From: Siphonodentalium dalli
Taxonomy: Eukaryota; Mollusca; Scaphopoda; Gadilida; Siphonodentaliidae
Reading direction: 5' to 3'
Assembly (NCBI GenBank): GCA_032622095.1
Contig: CP136069.1
Span: forward strand, 155,797,043 to 155,861,042
Length of the DNA stretch: 64,000 nucleotides
Position 1 is the first letter of the stretch. Every line of letters begins with the position of its first letter. The position numbers and the translations under genes are program-made. The notes under the pieces were generated by a model that was not told the DNA's origin, did not search any database, and saw nothing but the letters and a program-made list of their open reading frames with translations. Below are positions 22,501 through 37,100 of this stretch, piece after piece.

Positions 22501-25131
22501 CCATTATGGTAAACCCAAACATGGTATGCAAATATCCAAACATTATACCATGGTAAAACCATGGTTACCATGCATCTATATATACTAAGTAAACAATGAT
22601 GATTACGACGGGTGATTACCAGCCCTCGTCCACAGAAGCTGCCGGCAGACAATAGCTACCTGAGAGACGCCCAGATGGACCCTCCTGTCAGGAGATCGGA
22701 GTCAGCAGACCAGGGGAGACCGACATCACCACAGCCACCCACGGCAGACTTCGTGTTGGAGATGGATACACTTCCACCAAAGACACCGAAATACCATCAC
22801 AGCTCGGTGTCTTCCATTTCCACCAGTATCATCAGTAGCTCCGTCTCCTCACAGCGGTGGAGCAGACAGCTATTATGGCCAGGGTTGAGGCAGAGTAAAA
22901 GTGACAAGTTCAGGACATCCTAGATGAATGTAAAATGAATATTGACAACACTCATATCTCAGCCACCAGTTTGCCACCACCACAACCAACAACAACAACA
23001 ACTACATCAACAGGGAAAAAGTGAAGAAGAAAAAGAGAAGGAAGTAACAACAAAAATGGCCCTTCCGTATCATCCCGGGTCCACCCCCAAATCCCTAATG
23101 AAGGATGATCCCTGGTTCGTCTGAGTACATAATTAAAAATCTACCATTTACTTTAATTTCGGCGAAGCACCAGTCACAATGTCCACGTCTAGGAATCTGT
23201 TGTTTGTGTTTGTTTGTCTGTTTTGTTTTTGTTTTTGTTTTTGTTTTTTTGTAGCGCGCGTTGGCCTTGTAATCATTACATTAAAACAACAGTTTCGCTG
23301 TTGGACTTTCAGGTAATGTGGAAATCCTCGCCGGAGCGACTCTGGATCACGAAACTGTTACGAGCTACAAGCTGTGGATCCAATGCACCGCGGCAGCCAC
23401 TGGACTTACAAGCACCGCCCACACGACCTTCACCTTGGAAATAGCTAACGTCAACGAACCCCCAGTTAACACAGGAGAGGCGTCCACAACAGTGACTTTA
23501 ACGGAGGGTACCGTTGTAAGTTGAATTGCATATCGAAACAATTTTTTTTCTTCTGATGAATAGTATTTACTCCCATTCAAAATATAATAAATATATAATA
23601 CATATTACTAAGCTCCTTGTGTATACAATGTGGGCATATAGTAGATTAATAATTGCTGTCTCCGGGTGTGCCTCTATCTTCGATATCATTATATGCATGT
23701 ATAACAGATAGTTTTCCATACCAGGGCTAATTTAATTAGTTTAAAGTAGTCAATTTAGAAGTTATACCAACCAATGGAAGTCGTATATGATATAGGCAAC
23801 TCAGATATCAGTTTTCGAGAAAAACACAACCTTAGTCGAGCGCATTCGGAATTTTGGGGGTAAATTTAAGTTTCATTCAGCACTGTTCGAGAATTTTGTT
23901 TTGAAAACGTGGACCAATCTATTTGGGTCACTCTACCCGTGACGTGTTTTGATAGTAAAAACCCTAAATCCCTATCCAGTAACTCTAATAAAGACATCTT
24001 TCCAAACATACCGTACATCGATAAAGGAAAACGATATGCGGGTAGGAGTTAACTGCGATGCGGGCAAAAGTCTTGCCCACTTCGGGGATTATTCCGACAC
24101 CGTGGAGTGTCACATGCAATTGTCAATATTTTCCTACTTCAATGCAGCAAATTTCACCAATGTGAATGCAGATTTAGTTTCCTAAACTATCTGTAACAAA
24201 TTAACAATGGACAGTTGGCAATGTTGTCACCACGCACTCATCGTGGAGCTGAAAACACACAGAATTGAAACGTGGAAGCTTATCCTCACACTTCATCGAG
24301 TATTTTGTCACTTTATGGAAATGTATTTATCGAACTGTTGACAGTTGGTTGAAGCTGGGGTCATCAAGCACATCGTGGGTCCTGAGTTGAGTCCGAAGAA
24401 AAACAATTAACAACATTTCCCTCAAAACAAACAAACCTACACCTGTGGTCTTCACTCGTGCCCGCAACGGTTTTTGGTTTAAATATATTTTAATAGTATG
24501 ATGATATACAGATACTAAGGGATTGGAGGACAAGTTCTTAAAACTTAGATGGACCTCCGATCCCCACAATACAGAATAAGTATAACAACAAATATAAACA
24601 GCATATTAAACAGAATAGGTTTGGCATGACGGGTGCATGTATACAATAATAATTGAATATATTTACATACTAAGTGTGATTATCACTAAATCCAGCATAC
24701 CGATTGGTCGGCGCCCACGTGACTAGTTGCAATTATTTATGGGTGAACGCGCAAGAGCTCATAACTGCAACCCCATAATTACATCGACGCGTCATCGATT
24801 TCGGAAATAAGAACGCGTAATGTTTTGGGCGCATTTGGACTCGCGCAGGATTGACTTAATAAATAATCAGATTTCAATATAAAGAGTCTGGTTGTTCCTG
24901 TTAACTTTTGCCAAGGGTGCTATGGGATATTTTGGGCTGGTTTTGTCATGATACACTTTTCGATTTAAATTTTGGGTTTTACATACAAGTTATGACCACT
25001 TACCTCACGGTTACATCTCCATAAAAACAGTCCACATGACAGTTAATCCTTATATGAATAACTATACTATTAAGTATTACTGGTGAGTGATAGTGTGGTG
25101 GTGGGGGGTTAAGTGTGGGTACATTCAATCA

Positions 25132-25185
<54 letters not shown>

Positions 25186-28100
25186 CGATGTACACATAGA
25201 TAGACATATATACACAAGGATACATATATAATACATTTAGTTTATTGATTAATCACGAGAATCTGCCGGACGATTTAATAAATTTTAAGGCTGCATCAAG
25301 GAGAACGAAATCGTCATTGCTACCGCAACGGTGTTTACTCAATACTTGCCCTCAGCGGATATTGTAGTATGACCAGCGTGCTGGTGCTGCAACTTATCCT
25401 CGTACACATAGGTTTTTATTGGACCTGCGTTCCCCGCAACCATGGCATCGGAACTCTATATAATAAAAACATCATCACATATGACAAAACAGGCCCTGTA
25501 TAATGTACATATACCTGAATAAAGCTTGTAAGTCGTGCAATCAACATGTTTTCAACTGAGTCATCCAAAACTTCATATATATATTCGGGGTGCGTGATCT
25601 CTAGATGGAGCTGTAAAATATTTCCTAATTTCGTTAAAAACATGGCTGTCAGCGACCATCTTGGATTTAGAATTTGAGTCCATCGGCGCACTCTGTCGTG
25701 TGTCGAATTACCCATACACTGCCGTTAACGACGTTAGTCGAAATGGGGTGCATGCTACCAGCAGGACTCGTACATGTGATGTAAACATGGTCATCACTTA
25801 ATGTGACGTGTATATATATATACTAGTATAATATGAGACTCAGTGGTGGACACATACATGTCAATGTCATGATTATAAGTTACTGATTATATAAAAAAAA
25901 CACCAGGAAATGTGTGAGATGGTGCAGATGAGACGCATTCTCTGTATATAGTCATCAGGAGCAGTGGTTTGGGGTCTAACCCCGGGAGTCTCGAAAGGGT
26001 CTAGTGGCCCTTTTCCTAACCCCTCATTTTCAGCTTTTATTTTAAAACACATAAAAAAGAAACAATTTTTACAAATATTTTCATTTCTTCTTTTTCTTCT
26101 CTTTGATTGTTGTTTTTCACTACAAGATGGAATAGATGTTCTATGTCTAGGATGTTGTTGTTGTTCTTTACGCCGTTGATCTTATATCCATACCTGGCTT
26201 TCTTCATTAAATCTGTCTAATTCTCTTGTCATAGTTTTTAAGATCAAGGCTGCCTTTTCTGTTACTCCATCTTCTGTGGGTGACGCCGGCCTCTCCAGGT
26301 TTATTGGCGTCGCAGGGACGGATGTGGTAGATGCCGCCCCTGTTGGAGACTGGCTAGGTGGTGTTGAAGACAGCGGAGGGGACGTCCGGGTGACGTCGGT
26401 ACCACCGTTTCCGCTGTCCTCGTCGATGACCGGGACATCCGGAATGACTTCGGCGACCCTGCCTCTGTCGGTTGTGGTGACTTCAGCCGTATGCCGATCT
26501 TCCGGGCCGGAGGCCAAGTGGGAGGGAACTGTGCGTCTCTCAGTTCCCCGTTTCCACCAAGCCCTCCTGTCGGCGTCTTGGTTGTTTTTTTTTTTTTTCT
26601 TCTTCCTGGTGGTCTTGCAGCCGGTGTGGTATGCCCCGGACCGGAGGAGTCCGGTCGGTCCATCCAGGCCACGGCCGATAGAGGATATCCAAAACCACTT
26701 TAGCATGGAGAGTCCAGCTAACACAATGGGCCGACTGGAAACCGCCCAGCGCATGCAAAAGCTCGGTGGGGATCTGAGTAGAATCCAGTGTCCACCGAGC
26801 CTTCGACAAAAGACTCACGGTCACTCAATTTCTTAGCGTGTCTAGCACTAATGCGACCTTCCCATTATAGCGACCGGATCGAGAATACAAAATTCAATTG
26901 AATTGGTGTACATATTCATATCTGACGCGAGCCGCTATATAAGGGCAATTGGTGATGTCATGCTCACGTGAACTTTACACAGGTCACGTCTGTGTCTCTA
27001 GCTATCATATTTTAACAAATAATATACAAATTAAACTAAACTACAGCAACCTACCCAGCATGTTTCACCACAACCTTATAACCTAATAAGGTCAGACAAT
27101 ACCCCCTTAAGATATGGTTTTACTGCCGTTATATCTAGATCTAAGATGGGCGCCAAGATCACGTGCCCATGTGTCGGGTGGGCAGTGTTGCTGCAACATA
27201 TCAACAAGTGTATAATAGTCCAACAACATAAGACAAAGACATTTGCGATATAATAAAAATGGTAATACATTATCCGTATGTAATGGGATATGTGATACAC
27301 ATAAGTTCATGGTTATCAACACGGTCACGTGACCAATTCAAATGTGATTATATATACTTTACTAATGAAGGTAAGGTGAGAAAAAGATGTTGAGAATAAC
27401 CTAGTTCTGCAGTGATAGCACCCATATATACCAAAATACAAGCAAGCCTGATTATGCATTACATATAAACATTAGTGTGTAAACCAAGATGGCCACCAAT
27501 GTCACGTGACCGCTATGGTGGTGGCATGAGTGGATATGAACTTGCAATGCATATGTCTAATCACAAATAAAGTTTCAACTTATTCAAAGCGATACTTGAG
27601 ATATTCCATGTTACTCATATACACCCATAATGTTTTTATATATGTATTGTATGTCTGGCAGTGGGGTCGTCCGTCTGTGGTCCTGATTGGCAGCGAAAGA
27701 GCCAACATTTTCCATCCGATTAATCCCAAACTTCATACTGATCTTCGTGGCTGACCTTTAGATTGGGGGATATCGAACTAACGATTTTCGATTAAAACAT
27801 GGGCACTGGTACCATCTTGGAATTTACTCTTTGCGAGCCAACATTTTTCAGCCGATTGGTCACAAACTTTAAATGGCTCTCCGGGTTGTAATTATTTAAG
27901 GAATAATCTCGGTTTCCTAATGTAATTACACAGTCTAAAGGCATATGCCGAATAACAAACCTATAAATCGCGAAGCGATTTATAAGAGTTTGTGATTCGG
28001 CATATGCCTTTAGACTGTGTAATTACATTAGGAAACCGAGATTATTCCTTATAATTATGCCATCGATTGTTAATTTTAAAGACATATTCGCCCTTAAAAT

Positions 28101-31100
28101 ACGATTGAAACAAGGAACTATATGTTCTCAAATAACAGACAAGACTTGAGCCGAAAACAACTCGCTGCATTCCCGTCCGAATAATATCGATCGATCTGCA
28201 GATCGAGTGGGTTTTTCCCGAACGTATGTCAAGGACGAAACAAAACATTAATAAACTTTTGATCAAAATTAAACATTATTAGCAGAATTTTGGAAGAGGA
28301 AAATATACAGTTAGTCTCCATGTCAACTGGGAATCATGAACATGCGATAATCAAAAAGTTTAGTGAGCATTTTCTTACAGGAATCATCCTATCTATCGGC
28401 AATGAGCCAAATACTTTTCAATTTTCTATTTTTCGCACAGTCATTTTGTGTCATTGTGATTTTACCGAGAAACAAGTTTTCAGAAGAATTAAATCATCAT
28501 GGCATTTAAGGAATTTTAAGATGATTTATTTTTCAAAAACTAATATATTTGGTAAAATTTAAAGTGATTATTGAATCGCTTGTGTCCAGATAATGCAGAC
28601 ACGTAAACCTTTAACACTTTTTAACATATCGGTATACTGAGACGAGTAGAAGAAATATCCTGCGGTTTTCCCACAGGGACGTTACATTATTTGTAACACC
28701 AATCAACGAGTGGTCTCTGTGGATCTCAGAAATCATGTGTATAGCGGTCGCTTTGTAAATATAGAAGGCCGATGACTTCTCTGATCGAGAGGTCACGGTC
28801 GTTACACGCCTTGTGTGATAACCGAAGTTAAGCAATGTCGGGCGCGGTTATTCCATGGATGTGTGACCGGCTTGGGATTCCGGGTGCTGCCAACTTTCGG
28901 TGCGACTCCCACACTTCTCTCTCACTCTCTCTCGTTCTGTTACACATGTAACGTAATGCTTCGTAACAATTTATCGCTACACTGAGACGAGTTGAAAAAA
29001 TATACTGCAGTTTTCTCACCGGGACTTTATATCATTTTTAACACAGTCCTGTCTACGAGCGATCACTGTGGATCTCTGAAATCATATAACGATTCGTAAC
29101 ACTTTGTAACATATCGCTGCATTGAGATGAGTTTTAATAATATGCTGCGGTTTTGGGGGGGGGACTTAATATCATTTGTAACATGTACCGGTAACGCCTC
29201 ATAACACTTTGCAACATATCGCTACAATAAAAGGAGGTGAAGAAACATTGAACGCTGCATTTTTTTTTACGGGGACTTTGTAAGTTTCAGTTTGTAGGGC
29301 CAGTCTCTGTGGAATCTCAGAAATCATGAAACGCTTTGTACATATCGTTACACTGAGACGAAGGGAAAAAATATGTTGCAGTTTTCTCACGGGACTGTTA
29401 CAATGTTTGGGGACATCTGTAAACAGTAATTAAAAATTTCATCCTATAATTTAAATTGTAGTGCCCAGAATATATAACCACTAAATTTAATACTCTTACC
29501 ACAGGAGCTTGGAACTTGATCAATAACTGCCTTAATTATGCTAATTAGCATTTTTTTTGGCCCAGCATTATGGCAAAAAAAATGGTAATTAGGCTAATTA
29601 ATGCAATTATTAAATTAATCAAGTTCCACACTCCTGTGGTCTTACAAAATGACAAGTGGTGCCTGCTGGGAAAATGTAAATAAAATTATAAATGAAACGA
29701 AAACTAAAAAGTTGTGTATGTTTAGTCATGCATTTCGTAACGAAACGTCGCAAATACGACCAAATTTACACTCTGTAAACAGCTTGGGAATGTTTATTAT
29801 ATTTTGAGCATTGTCTTTAATTGGATAGTTATTTATTATTCTTTTATTGGCTTTCATAGCGTTCGTGAAAAAAAATGTGTACTGCGAAGCGAGTGCGAAG
29901 AAAATAGCGTCCTTAGTTACTATGCAACGGACTACAAATATCATTGCGCGCAAGTACTTTTGGGTCGTTTTTGTTGCACTGATAAATCTCGACCTAATGT
30001 AATTATCCGATATAATTACATTAGCTTTGATAAACTCAACGGCAATTTACTATAGAAAATGAAGTGGGTGTAATTATGACATTATCATGTATATCACTAC
30101 AGGCTTGTACTCCCAATACGACTGGATTATGACATTAACATATCGATCATTACAGGCTGGTAATCACATTATGACATTATCATATCTATCATTACAGGCT
30201 GGTACTCTCATTACGATTATTATGACATTATCACATCTGTCATCACAGGCTTTTACTCCCATTACTCACATTATGACATTATCACATCTATCACTACAGC
30301 CGGTACTTCCATTATGACATTATTATATCTATCATTACAGACTGGTACTCCCATTACTCCATTATGACATGATCACATATATCATTACATGCTGGTACTC
30401 CCATTACTCCCAATATGACATCACAACTATCATTACAGTCTGGTATCCCCACTGCTCACATTAATACATTACCACAGCTATCATTACAGGCTAGTACTCT
30501 CATTATGACATTATCACATATATCATTACAGGCTGGCACTCCCAATACTCCCATGATGTCATTATCACATCTATCATTACAGGCTGGTACTCCCGTTACT
30601 CACATTATGACATTATCATATATATCATTACAGGCTGACACTACCATTACTCCCATTATGACATTATCACATCTATCATTACATGCTAGTACTCCCATTA
30701 CTCCCATTATGTCATTATCACATCTACCATTACAGCCTGGCACTCCCATTACTCCCATTATGACATTATCACACCTATCATTACAGGCTGGTACTCCCGT
30801 TACTCACAGTAACACATTATTACATCTATCATTACAGGCTGGTACTCCCGTTACTTACATTATGACATTATCACATATACCATTACAGCCTGGCACTCCC
30901 ATTACTCCCATTATGACATTATCAAACCTATCATTACAGGCTGGTACTCCCGTTACTCACATTATCACATTAACACATCTATCATTACAGGCTGGTATCC
31001 CCACTGCTCACATTAATACATTATCATATATAGCATTACAGACTGGCACTCCCATTACTCCCCTTATGACATTATCACATCTATCATTACAGCCTGGCAC

Positions 31101-34100
31101 TCCCATTACTCCCATTATGACATTATCACACCTATCATTACAGGCTGGTACTCCCGTTACTCACATTATGACATTATCACATCTAGCATTACAGGCTGGT
31201 ACTCCCGTTACTCACATTATGACATTATCACATATACCATTACATGCTGGTACTCCCAGTATGACATTATCACATCTATCATTACAGTCTAGCACTCCCA
31301 TTACTCCCATTATGACATTATCACATCTATCATTACAGTCTTGCACTCCCATTACTCCCGTTATGACATTATCACATCTATCATTACAGTCGGGCACTCC
31401 CATTACTCACATTATATCATTACAGTCTAGCACTCCCATTACTCCCATTATGGCATTATCACATCTATCATTACAGTCTGGCACTCCCATTACTCCCATT
31501 ATGACATTATCACATCTATTATTACAGTCTGGCACTCCCATTACTCCCGTTATGACATTATCACATCTATCATTACAGTCGGGCACTCCCATTACTCTCA
31601 TTATGACATTATCACATCTATCATTACAGTCGGGCACTCCCATTACTCCCATTATGACATTATCACATCTATTATTACAGACTGGTACTCCCATTATGAC
31701 ATTATCACATCTATTATTACAGGCTGGTACTCACATTACTCACATTATGACATTATCACATATATCATTACAGGCTGGTACTCCCAGTGTGACATTATCA
31801 CATTTATCATTACAGTCTAGCACTCCCATTACTCCCATTATGGCATTATCACATCTATCATTACAGTCTGGCACTCCCATTACTCCCATTATGACATTAT
31901 CAAATCTATCATTGCAGGCTGGTACTCCCGTTACTCACATTATGACATTATCACATATATCATTACAGCCTGACACTCACATTACTCCCATTATGACATT
32001 ATCATATCTATCATTACAGTCTGGCACTCCCATTACTCACATTATGACATTATCAAATCTATCATTACAGGCTGGTACTCCCGTTACTCACATTATGACA
32101 TTATCACATATATCATTACAGGCTGGTACTCCCATTATGACATTATCACATATATCATTACAGTCTAGCACTCCCATTACTCACATTATGGCATTATCAC
32201 ATCTATCATTACAGGCTGGTACTCCCGTTACTCACATAAATTATGACATTATTACATATATCATTACAGGCTGGCACTCCCAGTGTGACATTATCACATT
32301 TATCATTACAGTCTAGCACTCCCATTACTCCCATTATGGCATTATCACATCTATCATTACAGCTGGTACTCCCGTTACTCACATAAATTATGACATTATC
32401 ACATATATCATTACAGGCTGGCACTCCCGATACTCACATTATGACATTATCACAGCTATCATTACAGGCTGGTACTCCCGTTACTCACATTATGACATTA
32501 TCACATCTATCACTACAGTATAGCACTCCCATTACTCACATTATGACATTATCACATCTATCATTACAGGCTGGTACTCCCATTATGACATTATCACATT
32601 TATCATTACAGGCTGGTACTCCCTTTACTCCCATTATGACATTATCACATCTATCATTACAATCTGGCACTCCCATTACTCACATTATGACATTATCACA
32701 TCTATCGTTACAGGCTGGTACTCCCATTATGACATTATCACATTTATTATTACAGTCTGGCACTCCCATTACTCCCAGTATGGCATTATCACATCTATCA
32801 TTACAGGCTGGTACTCCCGTTACTCACATTATGACATTATCACAGATATCATTACAGGCTGGTACTCACTTTACTCCCATTATGACATTATCACATCTAT
32901 CGTTACAGACTGGTACTCCCAATACTCCCAGTATGACATTATCACATTTATCATTACAGTCTAGCACTCCCATTATGCCATTATCACATCTATCATTACA
33001 GTCTGGAACTCCCATTATGACATTGTCACATCTATCATTACAGGCTGGGACTCCCTTTACTCCCATTATGACATTATCACACCTATCATTACAGGCTGGT
33101 ACTCCCGTTACTCACAGTAACACATTATCACTTCTATCATTACAGGCTGGTACTCCCATTACTCCCATTATGACATTATCACATCTATCATTACAGGCTG
33201 GTACTCCCTTTGCTCACATTATGACATTATCACATCTAGCATTACATGCTGGTACTCCCATTATGTCATTATCACATCTATCATTACAGACTTGTAGTCC
33301 CATTACTCCCATTATGACATTATCACATATATCATTACAGTCGGGCACTCCCATTACTCACATTATGACATTATCACACCTATTATTACAGGCTGGTACT
33401 CCCTTTACTCACATTATGACATAATCACATCTATCATTACAGGCTGGCACTCCCATTACTCACATTATGACATAATCACATCTATCATTACAGGCTGGTA
33501 CTCCCTTTGCTCCCATTATGACATTATCACATCTATCATTACAGGCTGGCACTCCCATTACTCCCATTATGACATTATCACACCTATCATTACAGGCTAG
33601 CACTCACATTACTCCCGTTATGACATTATCACACATATCATTACAGTCTGGTACTCCCTTTACTCACATTATGACATAATCACATCTATCATTACAGGCT
33701 GGTACTCCCATTACTCACATTATGACATTATCACATCTAGCATTACATGCTGGTACTCCCTTTACTCACATTATGACATTATCACATCTATCATTACAGG
33801 CTGGTACTCCCTTTACTCCCATTATGACATTATCACAACTATTATTACAGTCTAGCACTCCCATTACTCCCATTATGACATTATCACATCTATCATTACA
33901 GGCTGGTACTCCCAGTATGACATTATCACATCTATCATTACAGACTGGTACTCCCAGTATGACATTATCACATTATCACACCTATCATTACAGACTGTAC
34001 TCCCATTATGACATTATCACATCTATCACTACAGACTGGTACTCCCTTTACTCCGATTATGACATTATCACATATATCATTACAGGCTAGTACTCCCTTT

Positions 34101-37100
34101 ACTCCCATTATGACATTATCACATCTATCATTACAGACTGGTACTCCCATTACTCCCATTATGACATTATGACATCTATCATTACAGACTGGTACTCCCA
34201 TTACTCCCATTATGACATTATGACATCTATCATTACAGACTGGTACTCCCTTTACTCCCATTATGACATTATCACATCTATCATTACTGGCTGGTACTTC
34301 CATTACTCCCATTATGACATCATCACATATATCATCACAGACCGGTACTCCCATTACTCCCATTATGACATTATCACACCTATCATTACAGGCTGGTACT
34401 CCCAGTATGACATTATCACATCTATCATTACAGACTGGTACGCCCTTTACTCCCATTATGACATTATCACACCTATCATTACAGGCTAGTACTCCCATTA
34501 TGACATTATCACATCTATCATTACAGGCTAGTACTCCCATTATGACATTATCACATCTATCATTACAGGCTGGTACTCCCATTATGACATTATCACATCT
34601 ATCATTACAGGCTGGTACTCCCAGTATGACATTATCACATTATCACACCTATCATTACAGACTGTACTCCCATTATGACATTATCACATCTATCACTACA
34701 GACTGGTACTCCCTTTACTCCCATTATGACATTATCACATATATCATTACAGGCTAGTACTCCCTTTACTCCCATTATGACATTATCACATCTATCATTA
34801 CAGACTGGTACTCCCATTACTCCCATTATGACATTATGACATCTATCATTACAGACTGGTACTCCCATTACTCCCATTATGACATTATGACATCTATCAT
34901 TACAGACTGGTACTCCCTTTACTCCCATTATGACATTATCACATCTATCATTACTGGCTGGTACTTCCATTACTCCCATTATGACATCATCACATATATC
35001 ATCACAGACCGGTACTCCCATTACTCCCATTATGACATTATCACATCTATCATTACAGACTGGTACTCCCAGTATGACATTATCACATCTATCATTACAG
35101 ACTGGTACGCCCTTTACTCCCATTATGACATTATCACATCTATCATTACAGGCTGGTACTCCCAGTATGACATTATCACATCTATCATTACAGGCTGGTA
35201 CGCCCTTTACTCCCATTATGACATTATCACACCTATCATTACAGGCTAGTACTCCCATTATGACAGTATCACAGCTATCATTACAGGCTGGTACTCCCTT
35301 TACTCCCATTATGACATTATCACACCTATCATTACAGTCTGGCACTCCCATTACTCCCATTATAACATTATCACATCTATCATTACAGACTGGTACTCCC
35401 ATTACTCCCATTATGACATTATCATTACAGGCTGGTACTTCCATTACTCCCATTATGACATCATCACATATATCATCACAGGCTGGTACTCCCTTTACTC
35501 CCATTATGACATAATCACAGCTATCATTACAGGCTGGTACTCCATTTACTCCCATTATGACATTATCACAGCTATCATTACAGGCTGGTACTCCTTTTAC
35601 TCACATTATGACATGATCACAGCTATCATTATAGGCTGGCACTCCCGTTACTCACATTATGAGATTATCACAGCTATCATTACAGGCTGGCACTCCCGTT
35701 ACTCACATTATGACATTATCGCAGATATCATTACAGGCTGGTACTCCCGTTACTCACATTATCACATCTATCATTACAGGCTGCTACTCCCAATACTCCC
35801 ATTATGGCATTATCACATAGATCATTACAGTCTGGCACTCCCATTACTCCCATAATGACATTATCACATCTATCATTACAGCCTGACACTCACATTACAC
35901 ACTTATGACATAATCACATCTATCATTACAGGCTGGTACTCCCAGTATGACATTATCACATCTAGCATTACAGGCTGTTACTCCCATTACTCCCATTATG
36001 ACATTATCACATCTAGCATTACATTATGGCACTCCCATTACTCCCATTATGACATTATCACCTCTATCATTACAGGCTAGTACTCCCTTTACTCCCATTA
36101 TGACATTATCACATCTAGCATTACATTATGGCACTCCCATTACTCCCATTATGACATTATCACATCTATCATTACAGGCTGGTACTCCCATTACTCACAT
36201 TATGACATTATCACATCTATCATTACAGACTGGTACTCCCTTTACTCCCATTATGACATTATCACATCTATCATTACAGGCTGGTACTTCCATTACTCCT
36301 ATTATGACATCATCACATATATCATTACAGGCTGGTACTCCCAGTATGACATTATCACATCTATCATTACAGGCTGGTACGCCCTTTACTCCCATTATGA
36401 CATTATCACCCCTATCATTACAGGCTAGTACTCCCATTATGACAGTATCACAGCTATCATTACAGGCTGGTACTCCCTTTACTCCCATTATGACATTATC
36501 ACACCTATCATTACAGTCTGGCACTCCCATTACTCCCATTATAACATTATCACATCTATCATTACAGACTGGTACTCCCATTACTCCCATTATGACATTA
36601 TCACATCTATCATTACAGGCTGGTACTTCCATTACTCCCATTATGACATCATCACATATATCATCACAGGCTGGTACTCCCTTTTCTCCCATTATGACAT
36701 TATCACAGCTATCATTACAGGCTGGTACTCCCTTTACTCACATTATGACATTATCACAGCTATCATTACAGGCTGGTACTCCCTTTACTCCCATTATGAC
36801 ATTATCACAGCTATCATTACAGGCTGGTACTCCCTTTACTCACATTATGACATGATCACAGCTATCATTATAGGCTGGCACTCCCGTTACTCACATTATG
36901 AGATTATCACAGCTATCATTACAGGCTGGCACTCCCGTTACTCACATTATGACATTATCGCAGCTATCATTACAGGCTGGTACTCCCTTTACTCACATTA
37001 TGACATGATCACAGCTATCATTACAGGCTGGTACTCCCTTTACTCCAATTATGACATTATCACAGCTATCATTACAGGCTGGTACTCCCTTTACTCACAT

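Larger units (their letters stand above)
20323..23312 (+). other. Intron 2 of the cadherin gene
   Basis: Begins GTAAGT and ends GGACTTTCAG. It holds a run of C (about 20803-20823), the 278-bp MITE at 21008-21285, a partial copy of the intron 1 element (21394-22213), ACCATGGT-rich palindromes (22400-22580) and a decayed retroelement frame (22612-23110). Confidence 0.75.

Noticed and set aside
26276-26836. Plus-strand 186-codon frame
   Set aside because: Antisense to the retroelement remnant, whose minus-strand composition resembles a second copy at 22.6 kb.
28790-28893. Functional 5S rRNA gene
   Set aside because: The 5' third is shortened and several conserved stem positions are changed.
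30415-32316. 633-codon plus-strand open frame in the array (and similar long frames at 32390-33424, 43731-45431, 47722-48948)
   Set aside because: Frames stay open because units are 51 or 42 bp. Equally long frames exist on the opposite strand and in other plus frames, there is no independent start or splice context, and the sequence contains the intron end of the cadherin gene.
34635-35555. Minus-strand 306-codon frames with repeated VPACNDRCDNVIMGV (also 38323-39243 and 40262-41182)
   Set aside because: Antisense reading of the same units. Identity between copies is nucleotide duplication and not protein conservation.
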